In this document: positions 1-11,600 of the stretch, one piece after another | How positions within the stretch are numbered: position 1 is the first letter of the stretch | Layout: each line of letters begins with the position of its first letter | DNA from: Tieghemiomyces parasiticus | Taxonomy: Eukaryota; Kickxellomycota; Dimargaritomycetes; Dimargaritales; Dimargaritaceae | Reading direction: 5' to 3' | NCBI GenBank assembly: GCA_027575765.1 | Contig: JANBPT010000596.1 | Span: 1 to 29,203 of the forward strand | DNA: 29,203 nucleotides | Notes under the pieces: generated by a model | Told to the model about the DNA's origin: nothing | Seen by the model: only the letters and a program-made list of their open reading frames with translations | Databases searched by the model: none | Position numbers and translations under genes: made by a program

Positions 1-3000
1 TCCTGCCTATTAATTGCGTTGATCCCGCTTCCTCCTCACACCCTGGCTTGATCGGTCGTGATGCCCTCCGTGAAAGGAAGTGAGGCTATCTTCCTGTGCA
101 AAGCTGGCTTTGTCGCCAACTGTTTGGCGCAGTTCCCCCTTCTTTCCGTCGTTCGATTCGGCTTGGGGTAGGCTTTAATTTACTAAATTAAAGGAACCAG
201 GGTTAGGCTCAAACTGGGTATGGGTTAATGCTTTGGTTACTGATTAGCAATTTTATTGAATGGTGACCGGTAGATCTTTTATACTCGAATAATAGCCAGT
301 GTTATTCATAACAGCTACTCCGCTAGGCCTGGGAGAGGTCCAGGATGACAGTACGGGCGGGGCTGGATGCCAACAACATTCCTGATCCAACGGCCACTGG
401 CCGTTCTCCTCTTCAAGAAGACAAGGCCCTAAAAGAATAGAAGGCAGTACCTGCTTTAGATAATGAAGGTGATGGAAGGGTGGGGTCACCGTGGGGATAG
501 GAAGATGGTCCCCTCATCAATCGGCTGCCATAAGGTACAGCCATCCAGGCCGGATGGCACCATCAGAGATGGAAAAGCCATTGGCTGGTCTCAATTGCGA
601 TATGGCTCAGAGTGCGTGGTTTTAGGCTACGACAAGCACAATTGTATTGATATTGGCTCTTTAACAAGCCACTATTGGGATCCAATCATATAGCTCTGCG
701 GTTCAGAGTGTTTAAGACCGACGTAGCACTAATCCTACTACGTGCGAGGTTGAAGTACCTGATTTTGATTCAGTGGCCACCAGAACTCGGCCGGGCATCA
801 AGGATGAGACTCAATTCATTCACAGATGAAGTGGGCCGCTGACGTGGGTCATGCATGTTACTGGTCAAGTGCCCAGCCGGTGGAGAGTTTACCCGGACCA
901 ATACTCCACGATACTGGTGGCTAGGAAGAGAAGTTAAAGAGGAAGGTGGAACCCTGGGTCTCATTAAGTAGCACAGCGGTGTGGTGGTATGCAAACCGTG
1001 TTGCCTAGGGAGTAGTCAACCCCCTCACATGGTCGCTTTGCAAAGGACATTGGTAATTGGCGCGCATTTGTGGCCGGTTATCTATTTAAAATTACAGGTA
1101 CTCTTTTTCTAGAACACCGAAGTTGGCAGCCTGGTTAACAATACAAGCAGAAGAGCCACGGTGGACTACAGGCGCAATTTGTCACCTCCCCAATTTGATG
1201 ATTCCGCCACCGGCCCATGATAGTTACTGTGGCGTAGGATCGCACATTGTACCTCCGTCCAGGGGCAACCTGGGAGAAATTCTGGACGCCCTAAACCAAT
1301 GAACGCTTGGGGAGGCCAGTGCTCCGGTCATACCACAAGAATATAACAGGCAAATCCCAACTCCGGAGCGGGCAAGGCCGAAGGTTGAAACTCGTGCAGA
1401 GATCCTATCGCTACCAGTTTGGAGGAAAAGAAAGGTCGGTAAGGGTAATAATGAACGTAAATAGGTAGGATAGATGACTGAGGAGGTCAACTACGACATA
1501 TAAATGCTCGGGGCCGATACAATGCCTCTTGCAATATCGCGAATAGGCAAAGAGACTGAGTCCTACGCAAAGGGCAGTGAGCCGCGTGCATGAGCCGGGC
1601 ACGCGCCTAGACAGTGGGGGAGGGCGGTGGCCGAGTAAGGAGCCGGAAGAGAAATGGATGGTCAATAACATGGCTGACACGGCTAGGACCTTACCCTAGG
1701 TCCAAAATTTACTTCTAATACTAGATGTATGGCCGTAAATGAAGCGTCGGGTCACAATCACAGCGTAATGTACTTCGTGGGACTAGTGGTTGGACCTGCG
1801 AATACACTCGATACACAATGCTGGGTCGGGGGACTCACCGCTAACCCCGGGCAATAGTGGGAGGATGCTGGATTATGCACACCGTTTGCCACCTGCTTCC
1901 TGGTAATATCTTGTGCACTACCAGCGCCTCCCACTCGGCCGTTGGCGTTAGTATTGACCTCTTGGTCTTCGCCGCTCTGGTCCATAACTACCTGTCGACT
2001 AGGGCAATGATGAGGACCGGCATCGCCCATTTAAACCCCCCTACTTTCTGACCGTTCCCATCTCCTTAACAGACACACGCACGCTCGCATACCACAGCGT
2101 TGCTGCACGAACCCACACACTGTTTTCTGCCGCCACTCAGCCAGGCTGGCGTGGCCATGACCACCTGGCCACACCTGGACGATGGGCCAAGCGGCGCATG
2201 AGGGTGTGTTCTTTAATTATTTTCCCTAGGCCACGGGGGAAATGAGAATCCACGCATCCTCACATCTGGTTCTCTCAGCCTCACGTCCCCCCTTGGATTT
2301 CTAAAGACCGCCCCTGGCGTCGGTTGGTAGCTACAAATAGTGTACGCCCGGTAAATCAGTGCAAAAAAATTCCCAGAGCTATTAAGCGCCCCGATGGAAA
2401 GGCTAGTGGGAGACTGACAGGCAGCAACCAAGGGAGGTGGTGGTGAAATGAGTGGAGCTCAAAGGTAAAGAAGCAGTAGTGGCGGACGGCCAAGTGGTAC
2501 AGCCCGCCTTGATGAATAAAACCCCACCTTGGTGCCCCTCCCGCCCGGCCTCCTCCGCACAGTCACTGGGGTTTCCCTTCGTTCGCTCGACCCCTCGCTG
2601 TGGCTAGCTCCCTTTTCATTCTCTACTTCTTCAGCCAACGGTCGCTGCGTCCGATTTCCTTCCAACCACTATTGGCTCTCGCCCTATTTTGGTAAAGGTC
2701 CTTAAAGTTCCTAGACTCAATAATTGCCGCCACTTGTTATTCCTGGTTGGATATCCAGTTGCCCTGATACCGTCTCGGAGTGAGCAGCGCAGCCACAACG
2801 CCGTCCATCCTACTCTCCAACTTGACCATTAAGAACTACGAGTGTCCTACCCCGTCAACATCCAGGATCAATCCCGCGCGAGCTTGAGCCCGAATTATCG
2901 ACGGCTATCCAATATAACGTGTCAACCATCCTTCACCACAGCCGTACGTACACACGCGTGCCGCACTTTGCCACCAGAGTTCCCATCGATGCGCAGAGGA

Positions 3001-3555
3001 TATCCGCCCTAACCCGTCCCCTGAAGGCCGCTTGCATTCAATACTCTTAGCCCCTGACCGACTCCGTCCACTCTGGCCTTTCCTCACCCTCTTCTCTTTC
3101 TCTTCACCCTTTTTTTTTATTTATTTCAGCAAGCACCGCTTCGGTTCACTGTCCGTCACTTGGACAGCGGCCGACAAGCCCCTTACGCGCCAGCTTTCCA
3201 GTGGCCCACGGCCTGGCCCCCCAACACCCGCCACCCCTGGTCCCGCCCGCCGTCGCCGTAAAACCGGACTTCACGAGTCAGCACAATCCGAGCGGTTCCT
3301 TATTAACCCAACACCTTCCCTCCCTGCCGCCCTGTAACTGGTATTTGTTTGTCTACTCCTTCATTGTTGTCGCTTGACTGCTGCCCTAGTCCGCCCCTGC
3401 TTACCCTCTCCCGACCACCAAGCCTAGCTGTGGCGCATTTTTTCGGCCTTTCCAATCGTGAGGCACCCGTCCGGCCCTAGAGAAGCCTCGCCGTTGAAGC
3501 TAGTTGGTGGCTGCCTACTGTTCTTACTCTCTCCTCCTCCGTACGAGTTCCTGCC
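1..3555. other. Intergenic region without a recognisable gene; pyrimidine-rich leader at its right end
   Basis: I see no conserved protein, tRNA or rRNA in this stretch. Open frames are short, overlap on both strands and resemble nothing I know. The longest simple one near the left edge is a 36-codon frame at 61-171 (+), unrecognised. From about 3040 to 3420 the plus strand is strongly C/T-rich, including a T-run followed by TATTTATTTC near 3110-3130. This resembles the leaders of other genes in the window and is probably promoter/5' UTR of the receptor gene starting at 3556. A small hairpin (GAATAA at 287-292 with TTATTC at 302-307) is too short to interpret. Confidence 0.6.
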
Positions 3556-4629
3556 ATGGCTGACCAACAGGATTTCGTTCAAACCTACGAACTTACGACC
3601 CTGGTCGTGAGCGCCGTATCGGTTGCGTGTGGCTTGGCCGTCGTGGCCCTTGTTCTCCTCCTCTACCGGTACAAACCCATGCTTCGGAACGTCCCGTCCA
3701 TCCACCTTAGCCTCTATATCGGCCTGGCCGATGCCCTCTATCGACTCAGCGCCCTGTTCGCCACCTACACACCCTTCATGGAACTGACCGCCGACAGCCA
3801 AGCTTGGTTGCGTATCTGCTTCTGGGTAGTCAATTTCTCGCCTATTTGGTTCATTTTCCTCACGATGATGATTTCCACCGACCTCCAACTCACCTTCCTC
3901 CACCCCAATATCGACCGTGAGCCGCTCCAAAAGTACTACCTGCCTGTCGCCACTGCTGTCCCGTTCATTATCTCCTTACCCTCGCTCTGCGTGCCGCATA
4001 TCAAGTGGTTCGACAACCCCTCCCGGTTCGCCTACAGTTTTGGCACGGCCCTCAATAACGACATGTTCACCATTTTCTGCTACGACTTTTGGATCGTTCT
4101 GGGTATCGTCCACAGTATTGTCATTGTGGTCCTGGTCGTTCTCAAACTCGTCCGCGGGATTCATTATATTGAGACCGTTCACCTTCAGCCTTACCACGAC
4201 CACTCGTCCACCGCCACGTTCCCCACAACCACGCTGGAGTCCACCGGGACCCAGGATCAGCACTGTCACGCCAGTCACCGCATCGCTGCCCGGCCTGCTG
4301 AACTGTTGCGCAAGCTGCGTCAGTCCGCCATCCGTATTGTCATGTACCCCCTGGTGCCCCTGATTTCCCAGACGTTACAGGTAGTCTCTCTCCACATGTC
4401 ACTATCGCAGAACCACAGCCTACATCTCCTGGCCACCATCCTAGTGAGCAGTCAGGGCATCCTAAATTTCATCGTGTTCTTGGTCAACCCAGCCGTCGTC
4501 GAAACTTACCAGCAATGGCGGGCCCAGCGTCGCCCCAAACCTACCGATTCGTTCCTTGAGATACAACCCAACCCGCCACCGTCTAAGGGTGCCGGAGCCC
4601 TTTCCGGTATCTCACTAAACACTTTCTAA
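3556..4629 (+). CDS. Seven-transmembrane G-protein-coupled-receptor-like protein (cAMP-receptor/Git3-like)
   Basis: Intronless 357-residue protein with seven hydrophobic helices: about residues 13-37, 48-70, 85-108, 127-146, 177-199, 258-281 and 289-312. The N-terminus is short (about 12 residues). A long polar third intracellular loop (about 200-255) is rich in His, Ser and Thr, and the tail is Pro-rich and cytoplasmic. The loop-to-helix-6 junction (basic LRKLRQSAIR, then MYPLVPLI) and helix 7 (SSQGILNFIVFLVNP) match the pattern of fungal Git3/Gpr1 and Dictyostelium cAR-type receptors, in which an Arg-rich segment precedes a 'YPL' motif and helix 7 carries 'QG.LN..VF..NP'. It should sit in the plasma membrane and signal through a heterotrimeric G protein; the ligand cannot be read from sequence. 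The start is the first ATG, in a good context (GCCATGG), and lies just in front of helix 1. It reads in the same direction as UBA2 downstream, with 868 bp between them. Confidence 0.85.
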   Translation: MADQQDFVQTYELTTLVVSAVSVACGLAVVALVLLLYRYKPMLRNVPSIHLSLYIGLADALYRLSALFATYTPFMELTADSQAWLRICFWVVNFSPIWFIFLTMMISTDLQLTFLHPNIDREPLQKYYLPVATAVPFIISLPSLCVPHIKWFDNPSRFAYSFGTALNNDMFTIFCYDFWIVLGIVHSIVIVVLVVLKLVRGIHYIETVHLQPYHDHSSTATFPTTTLESTGTQDQHCHASHRIAARPAELLRKLRQSAIRIVMYPLVPLISQTLQVVSLHMSLSQNHSLHLLATILVSSQGILNFIVFLVNPAVVETYQQWRAQRRPKPTDSFLEIQPNPPPSKGAGALSGISLNTF

Positions 4630-5497
4630 CGGACTAAAAAGTCACTCGACCTGCAGGTATTTTCCCGGTCCTATCCCCCCATCACCCCATCACATGTATT
4701 TTAGCCCCCCCCCACACACGCCCAATGCCCGAGCCGACACTGGACTGACCGCCTTCTATCTTCCTGCGCCCTTCGTCCGCCTTGGCATCTTTTAGACCGT
4801 TAGACTACATAGTTATATAATCCCCTCTTACTTCACTGCCTACTATCCATTGCCAATCTCCCTAATTCGTATCATTAACCTATGCTGTGGCTTTGCTCTG
4901 ATGTTGCTAACTCGCTTCTCTTTAATAGAGAGTGGTCGGACACCGTTCCACTTTCCTTTCAATTTGCCATTCCACCCTGCTATTTGCGGAAATCTAGACC
5001 CCAGCCCTCTACCAATGTACTCTAAAGTCTTGATAAAATCCCGTATCTTCCTACGAACATGGCAACCAGTTATAGAGTAGTCATCATCAGTTCTCCCTGT
5101 GAAGATCGCCCCCTTGTCGCATGGCTGCTCCCGCGCACTTGAATCAAGAACGTACTAATGAGAGAAATGCGACCTGCGAGAGTTGGGTGCAAGATTGTCC
5201 GGCAGTCATTAATGAAATTTACCAATAGGCTACACTATGCCGCAGCAAGCAGCCCTACGCAAACCGTGAATAAGTGCACGTCATAGCAGTATCCAAACCT
5301 CACCACCTTTGCGCGAACAGCATTCCGCAGGCCTCCCATCACCGCATCCCCAGTCACTTGCGCATCGCACGCCACTTCCAGACGCCCACCGCTATTCACC
5401 TCCCCTCCCAGGCTATTTGCCCTTCCTTTCTTCAATCCTGCGGTCCCTATTATCCATACCTGTCCTCTGTCTTTCAGCTTGATAACGACGATCCACT
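4630..5497. other. Intergenic: 3' end of receptor gene and UBA2 leader
   Basis: No gene is seen. The left part is C-rich, with a run of nine C at 4705-4713. The right part, about 5300-5480, is C/T-rich on the plus strand and is probably the UBA2 promoter and 5' UTR. Open frames here are short and have no recognisable content. Confidence 0.6.
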
Positions 5498-7546
5498 ATG
5501 GCACACGAATCGGTCCCATCGGCCACTCCCAAAGTCCTGGTCGTTGGCGCGGGCGGTATTGGTTGCGAGCTCCTCAAGAACCTCGTCCTGAGCGGTTTCC
5601 CCACCATTGATGTGGTCGATCTGGACACCATCGACCTCTCGAATCTCAACCGCCAGTTTCTCTTCCAAACCTGCCACATTGGACAGTCCAAGGCCACGGT
5701 AGCGGCCCAGGCCGTCCGCCGGTTTAACCCGCGGGCCCAGGTCCGGGCGTACCATGAAAACATTATGGACGCACGGTTTGACGCGCAGTGGTTCGGCCGG
5801 TTCGACCTGGTCCTCAACGCCCTTGACAATTTGGCTGCCCGACGGTATGTGAACCAGATGTGTCTGGCCACTGATCGGCCCCTGGTCGAGGCCGGAACGG
5901 CGGGCTATCTAGGCCAAGTCACTGTAATTGCTGGCCACCGGACCGAGTGTTTCGATTGTCAGCCCAAACCTACCCCCAAGACGTTCCCCATCTGTACCAT
6001 TCGGAGTACCCCCAGCGCCCCGATCCATTGTATCGTGTGGGCCAAGGATTACCTGTTTGGTCAGCTATTTGGCCCGGAGGACGGCGGCAGTGGTGGTGGC
6101 GAGGAGGAGAGTATCGCTCCGCCCACTGAGACTGACGATCGGGAAGAAATCCAGAACCTACGGCGCGAGGCCAACGCCCTCAAAACCCTTCGCACCGGTA
6201 TAAGCCACCCCGACACGTTCGTGGAGAAAGTGTTCGCCAAAGTGTTTGACCAGGATATCCATCGGCTGCTGAGCATGGAGGACATGTGGAATACCCGTCG
6301 CCGGCCTGAACCCTTGGACTACACGCAGTTCAGCCGCGCCTCTGCTGCCGGCGCCCCGCCACGAAATGGAGCGCTCGCCACTAACGGAGACTCAGCCATC
6401 GGCTCGGCGGAGTCTCTGGGCGACCAGATAGTCTGGGATCTTGACACCACCGTCCGAATGTTTGAACAGAGTGCTCACCGGCTGACCGGCCGGTTTCAGG
6501 AACAGGCAAAGTGCCACGGCCAGGCCGCGGCGGGGATCACTTTCGACAAGGACGATGTCGACGTGCTTGATTTCGTTACCGCGGCGTCCAACCTCCGGTC
6601 CGTCATCTTCCATATCCCGCCCAAATCAAGGTTTGACGTGAAGGCTATGGCCGGTAATATCATCCCGGCAATCGCCACCACCAATGCTATCGTCGCCGGC
6701 ATCATGACGTTGCAGGCGCGTCACCTGCTCCTGACCAACCCGGTACCTGCGTCTGCATCCGGACCCGAGACGACCTCTACTGTCACCCCGGTTTCATCAT
6801 CGATTTCGGGCGCGCCGCTCCGGTTGGACCGCTGTCAAACAACTTACCTCACCCAAGGCGGTAAAAATCGACCACGCCTCTTTTACAACGAGAAACTGGC
6901 CGACCCCAACCCGGACTGCGGTACCTGCCGCCGGCGTTTCGCCGTGGCCGTTGTCCACAACTGGCATACCGTTACCTTGCAAGACCTCGTGGCGCTCGTC
7001 ACCCAGCGGCACGCCGACGTGGCCCGCCTGGGGGAGGATCTGCTCGTCATGGAGGGAGGACGTTTGCTGGCCGATCCGGATTTCGATGATAACTTGGGCC
7101 GTAGTCTGGCGGACCTCAGCTTGACCACCAACCGGTTCGTAATCATTATGAACGAGGATGATGGTGATACGCCCGATGGCGTGTGGCCTATCTGCTTGTG
7201 CTTGACCGGTGTCCACCCGGACGAGGCGGATAATGAAGCTAGTGACGAGCCGCCAGTGTACCTGCTGAATCCGACGGCGTTGCGGCTGCCCGAGGTATTA
7301 CCGATCAAAACGAGAGCACCCACGGCGAAAATGGTGGTGGCGGAGGAGGATCAAATCCCGGCTGCACCCGCCCTGGGCCTCCCGAAGCGGAAGGCTCAAG
7401 AGTCACTCCCTGGTACACCGACTAAGGCGGTCCGTGGCGATCCGCTCAGGGAAACTGTCGCCAGTCATGAAATCATCATGGTGGACGATGACGATGAGGA
7501 CCAAGCCCGGTCGTCGGGCCACGCGGCTATCGTCTTGGACGACTGA
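5498..7546 (+). CDS. UBA2: SUMO-activating enzyme E1 subunit 2 (Uba2)
   Basis: Intronless 682-residue catalytic subunit of the SUMO E1, which with Aos1/SAE1 adenylates SUMO and carries it as a thioester before handing it to Ubc9, mainly in the nucleus. Visible in order: Rossmann ATP-binding motif VVGAGGIGCELLKNL (residues 15-29); DLDTIDLSNLNRQFLF (41-56); crossover/adenylation residues N107-D110; first zinc pair C151/C154; catalytic cysteine C166 in FPICTIRSTPSAPIHC; conserved helical block FVTAASNLRS (359-368) and NIIPAIATTNAIVAG (387-401); second zinc pair C474/C477; ubiquitin-fold domain about 484-552 that recruits the E2. The C-terminus has a basic nuclear-localisation-like stretch (LPKRKAQ, about 628-634). 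It is followed by two short hydrophobic-acidic stretches (EIIMVDDDDED about 658-668 and AIVLDD at the end) that look like SUMO-interacting motifs. Yeast and human Uba2 are about 640 residues, so the gene is full length. The first ATG begins eight residues ahead of the conserved core. Confidence 0.97.
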   Translation: MAHESVPSATPKVLVVGAGGIGCELLKNLVLSGFPTIDVVDLDTIDLSNLNRQFLFQTCHIGQSKATVAAQAVRRFNPRAQVRAYHENIMDARFDAQWFGRFDLVLNALDNLAARRYVNQMCLATDRPLVEAGTAGYLGQVTVIAGHRTECFDCQPKPTPKTFPICTIRSTPSAPIHCIVWAKDYLFGQLFGPEDGGSGGGEEESIAPPTETDDREEIQNLRREANALKTLRTGISHPDTFVEKVFAKVFDQDIHRLLSMEDMWNTRRRPEPLDYTQFSRASAAGAPPRNGALATNGDSAIGSAESLGDQIVWDLDTTVRMFEQSAHRLTGRFQEQAKCHGQAAAGITFDKDDVDVLDFVTAASNLRSVIFHIPPKSRFDVKAMAGNIIPAIATTNAIVAGIMTLQARHLLLTNPVPASASGPETTSTVTPVSSSISGAPLRLDRCQTTYLTQGGKNRPRLFYNEKLADPNPDCGTCRRRFAVAVVHNWHTVTLQDLVALVTQRHADVARLGEDLLVMEGGRLLADPDFDDNLGRSLADLSLTTNRFVIIMNEDDGDTPDGVWPICLCLTGVHPDEADNEASDEPPVYLLNPTALRLPEVLPIKTRAPTAKMVVAEEDQIPAAPALGLPKRKAQESLPGTPTKAVRGDPLRETVASHEIIMVDDDDEDQARSSGHAAIVLDD

Positions 7547-7796
7547 GCAAGATCACCTCGTCGGAGTCAGACCACTTTTAACCGGCACTTTTCCGTCGTT
7601 TAGCATCTTTGGGAAATTAAAATCCCACGTATATATATATCATCTTTAAACCCAAGTATGCATTTATTGGATATTATTAGTGGTGAGAATGGTAAGTAAT
7701 GCAAAGACCTACAATGGCGGCCCTGGATTATCATAAGCGGAGGGTGGGGAGAGGAGAGAGGGAAGTGGGTTGGATTCCAAAGCACTCCTTTTTTCT

Positions 7797-8204
7797 TTAA
7801 AGTAGTGAATCCCGTAGCTTGCCCTTCTGCCTGCCGGTAAACAAATCCACATAGTCCTTACGGGGGCCCGTACTACCCGTCTCAGAGTTTTTCAACTGGG
7901 CCTTCTTGGCCCGCTGCTTTAGCCGATTAGCCCCGCTCAGCTTAGGTTTCGCCTCGGTATTCGTAGAAGGATCGGCGGACTGCATCGCCACGTCGCCGCC
8001 GTTGCTACCCGGGCGGCCGGCGGTAGCCACGAGGAATTCCCGCTTCATGATGGCTGCGAGATCGTCCGGCACACTACCACTGCCTTTCTTGGTAACACCC
8101 CGGCCGGCACTGGCAGGCGGAGCAGCTGTGCGACCATGAATGGTCTTCTTGAGGTCCTTCTCTTTGTGCGTCGAGCGCTTGGCGAATTTGGCTGATCGGC
8201 CCAT
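7797..8204 (-). CDS. Small basic conserved-looking protein, function unknown
   Basis: A 135-residue Lys/Arg-rich protein, convergent with UBA2 (stop codons 250 bp apart). It starts MGRSAKFAKRSTHKEKDLKK and ends with DYVDLFTGRQKGKLRDSLL; the middle is low-complexity (Ala, Gly, Ser, Pro) with a second basic stretch (NRLKQRAKKAQLK). I recall small fungal hypothetical proteins that start 'MGRSAK.xKR' and end with a 'DYV.L..G.RK' block, so I think this is a member of that unnamed family, but I cannot assign a role. The charge pattern would suit a nuclear or nucleolar protein. The start is the first ATG, in a good context (TACCATGG). No membrane segment or signal peptide is present. No intron is needed. 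Confidence 0.72.
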   Translation of the reverse strand: MGRSAKFAKRSTHKEKDLKKTIHGRTAAPPASAGRGVTKKGSGSVPDDLAAIMKREFLVATAGRPGSNGGDVAMQSADPSTNTEAKPKLSGANRLKQRAKKAQLKNSETGSTGPRKDYVDLFTGRQKGKLRDSLL

Positions 8205-8687
8205 GGTAAACTAGGATAGAGCGGGGGCGGGGAGGGGAAGGAAGAAGAGAGAAGTAGCGTAGCTGACTTGGAATGTACAATGAAGGGTGAGAAGCCGGGC
8301 GTCAACTAAGCAGGCATGACGACGCAAATGCATCTGGTCACTCAGGAAGCCTTGTTCGGTGAAGAAAAAAGAAAAAAAGGGGGTATTTGGGCGAATAAAA
8401 ATATCAGGTTTTCAATACGATCGCTGTAGATGAATAAACGATGTTGCTGATCTAGTCTCTTTATGTTAGTTGGTTGGAGGGCATCGCTAACATAGGCGGC
8501 CTCATTAGCAACCTGCCGCATAGGGTGGTTTATACCGGAGTAGAATCATTAGTTTCTAAATACATATAAAGATAATTCCAAAAGGAGTTCAAGGTCGTGA
8601 ACACTCGCACCAATCACGAAGCGATGTAAAGCTACAAGCAACATTCCAATCGAGCAGCTCCTTTCTTAGCTCGTAACTTGAACAGAA
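8205..8687. other. Intergenic: leader of the small basic gene and 3' UTR of MCMBP
   Basis: Both flanking genes run on the minus strand. No coding sequence is recognisable. The part next to 8205 is purine-rich on the plus strand, hence pyrimidine-rich in the sense of the small gene, like other leaders here. The middle (about 8395-8600) is A/T-rich. Confidence 0.55.
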
Positions 8688-11600
8688 TCACTCGACTTTG
8701 GTGCGAGACTTTTCAAACGCCGCGACACGCTCCTTACGCTGGTCATCGAGTGTGCAGGTCCGGGCCCACACCTCGTCGGTCAGTTCAGCCAGGCCATAAG
8801 AGAGGGTTATAAGTCTATTGGTAAGAGGAAGGGTGGGTGGGTAGGTTGGAACGAGGTAAAGGACGGTCAGAGGCGGTTAAATAAGGAAGCATAAGTCGAT
8901 GTTAGGCTGTACAGGGAACTGTCACTCTTGGTATACCTGTAAAGGCTTGTCATTATAGTTAGCAGTGAGATAAATTGTACTTACTTGGCAAGGGTCAACT
9001 TGTAGGACAGGTCAAGCTGGTTGACCAGAGGTTCCTTGGTACCGGAATGGAGGGCCGATTCCTTGCGTTCCTCGACGTAGGCCGCTTGGATTTTCTGTAC
9101 AGTTTCGAATATAAGGTGGGCATGGTAGGCTCCAGGCGAAATATTAGTCAGCGGCTAGTACCATCTGTCAATCATCTTGATGTGACATAATGCCAGTCGC
9201 CAAAAAAAAGATGAAAAACAAGTGTAGGAGCACCCCCCTCCTCCAAGTTGTTATCTACCTAGAATACTGGCCACACTTACCTCAGCCATATGCGGCGGGA
9301 TGGTATACTCGATAGCCTGGCACGAAGCAACATAACGGCGCACCGCTTCGGCCCTTTCCTCGTCATCCCCGACCGCCACCGGCATTCCTTCCTGCTTCAT
9401 TGCCTCGGCAGCCGCCGCTTCTAAGGGCACTAAACAGTCCGCCGGCAAAAACGATTTGCCATCGGACAAGATAACTGCTCTCAGATTGGTTTCAAACTCG
9501 ATCGCCTGGTACGGATACCGGTACTCAATCTTGAGATCGGTGAGGATCTGGGCAAGGGCCTGGATGTTGATGATACCCCGATCGCGGAGCTGGCCGTTGC
9601 CCATGGCGGTTTCGTCCACGAGAAGGTGGGTACCAGTGACCAATTGGAGACGGCCAGTGGTTAGACCGATACCATCGTCGCCGCTACCGGATTCGTTATG
9701 GGGGACGAAGGCCGTGCGGTTCAGGAAGTCCAGGTCGAGCGGGAGGTAAGAGGTAAAAGGCAGGGTCGCGGTGACAGCGGCGGCGAAGGCACGGAGGGGC
9801 GTTGAGACGGACGGGACAGTGTGGTCGTTGATAGTGGCAGGGGTTGCGGCGGTGGCACCCGAGGTAGGATCGTGCTGGGACGGAATATTGCAGAGGTTCA
9901 GGACGAACCTTCCCACCGCCATATTATGTACGCGGTTTCTGTGGCAGTACGAGTCGGTGACAGGAAATAAGAAAGCAGCCCGCAACTCCTGGTGTACGTT
10001 AGCAAGCTGGTGCGCACTATCAACAGCGGCGTTGATTCGCATCCCCGCACTACGTCCAATTCAGAACCGATCGCTCGATAGCGTCCCAGGGCCAACTTAC
10101 ACGGAGGCAAGGGTCGAGAGTAGAAAAAATTCCGCGGCCAGGGTGTCGCCGCCTAGGCCCCGAGCCAGTATATCAATGGCGTGCTGCCGACATGTGTCGA
10201 AGTCTGTTTCCGACTTTGCCGCAGAGACTAGGCAAACAGGTGGGGCAGGGCAAAGCGTGGTGATGTGCAAATATGGGCCCACGATGTTAGCCAATTGCGC
10301 TGCTGAATAAAAGTAGAGGGGAGGGAGAAAAGAGTCGTGAATACAACACCTGACTACCAGCGGACAACTTACCTGAGGCATCCGAGTTTAGGGTTGCGGA
10401 GTTAACGGGCTTATAATAGATGGCGTGAATGCAAGGGAGCTGGTGATCGCCATGGCCCTCGCTAGTGTGATTCAACACGGTGGTTATAAAAAAAAACCGG
10501 TATGGCAACTGAGTTAGACAAATGAAATATGCACCGTAATATGGCACTAAATGGGCCTTTTCCGGACCGACAGTTATTTGGTACTTACAAGGGGTAAAAC
10601 CATTCAAAGACGCCCACCACTTCGACGGCCTCGGCCACCAACGGGCAGCGGTCGGTATCGTAAATCTAACGGGGAGGGAAAGTGCGTGTGTGGGATAGAT
10701 AGGGCAATGGGGCGGGGATAACCAGTTAGAGCCAACCCCCCGGTTATACCGACAAAGCTAGCCGGAGTATCGGGGCCGGACAGAGCCTGTTCCCAACTAT
10801 GATAGAAGGCGGGCCGCGCAATCGCGAACGTTATGGAAACCTACCTTCACAATAGCGGAGGCCCGGTCCGCCGCAGTCGGTGGCGTTTTAGCCGGGATGT
10901 TGAGTCGCTTCGGCAGCGGTTGAGCGGCTTCGCCGTCCCCTGCTACGCTGTTCACTTCATCCTCCCCAGGGAGCGGTCCGGTATTACCCTCAGGCAACTG
11001 ACCGGTCGCATCGGCCTTGGCCACCCAGGCGGCCTCTCCCGGGATGGGGACGGTATACAGTAACTGCTTCTCGCCGCAGTTGGCGGCGTCGAGAGCAAGT
11101 GGTGCCGGAACGGCATTAGTTTCGGGCCCGGCGGCCACGATGCGGTCCGTGTACTTGCAAAACAGACGCGGGGCAGCTTCCGATCGAGACTCGGACGTGG
11201 TACGGGTCTCGGGAATCCATTTGGTGTAGATTTCGTCGCCGTATCCGGGGTCTTGGACCATACAGCGAAACCGGACAAGCGTACCGGGTACAATGGTATG
11301 CGGGTCGAGGTGGTTAAGTGATGGGATCTGTAAGCAGGGTAGGGGCGGGGGAGGGAAGGAAAGACGGGCAGGGTTACCGAGGACGTGGCAATCAAGGGAG
11401 TACGCCGTATTTAGTCAAAGTGGGGTATCAGAAAGGCTCATCACTCCCCTACTTATGAATGGCACTCTAGGAGACAGGGAACGGTATGACTCACCTGGAG
11501 GAAATCAGCGTGGTGTTGAAATACAGCGCAAAAGTAATCCTTTATCTCGGCCTCTTTAGCTTCAGCCTGATCGCGGGGCGCGGACCCTGTGCTCGCGGAG

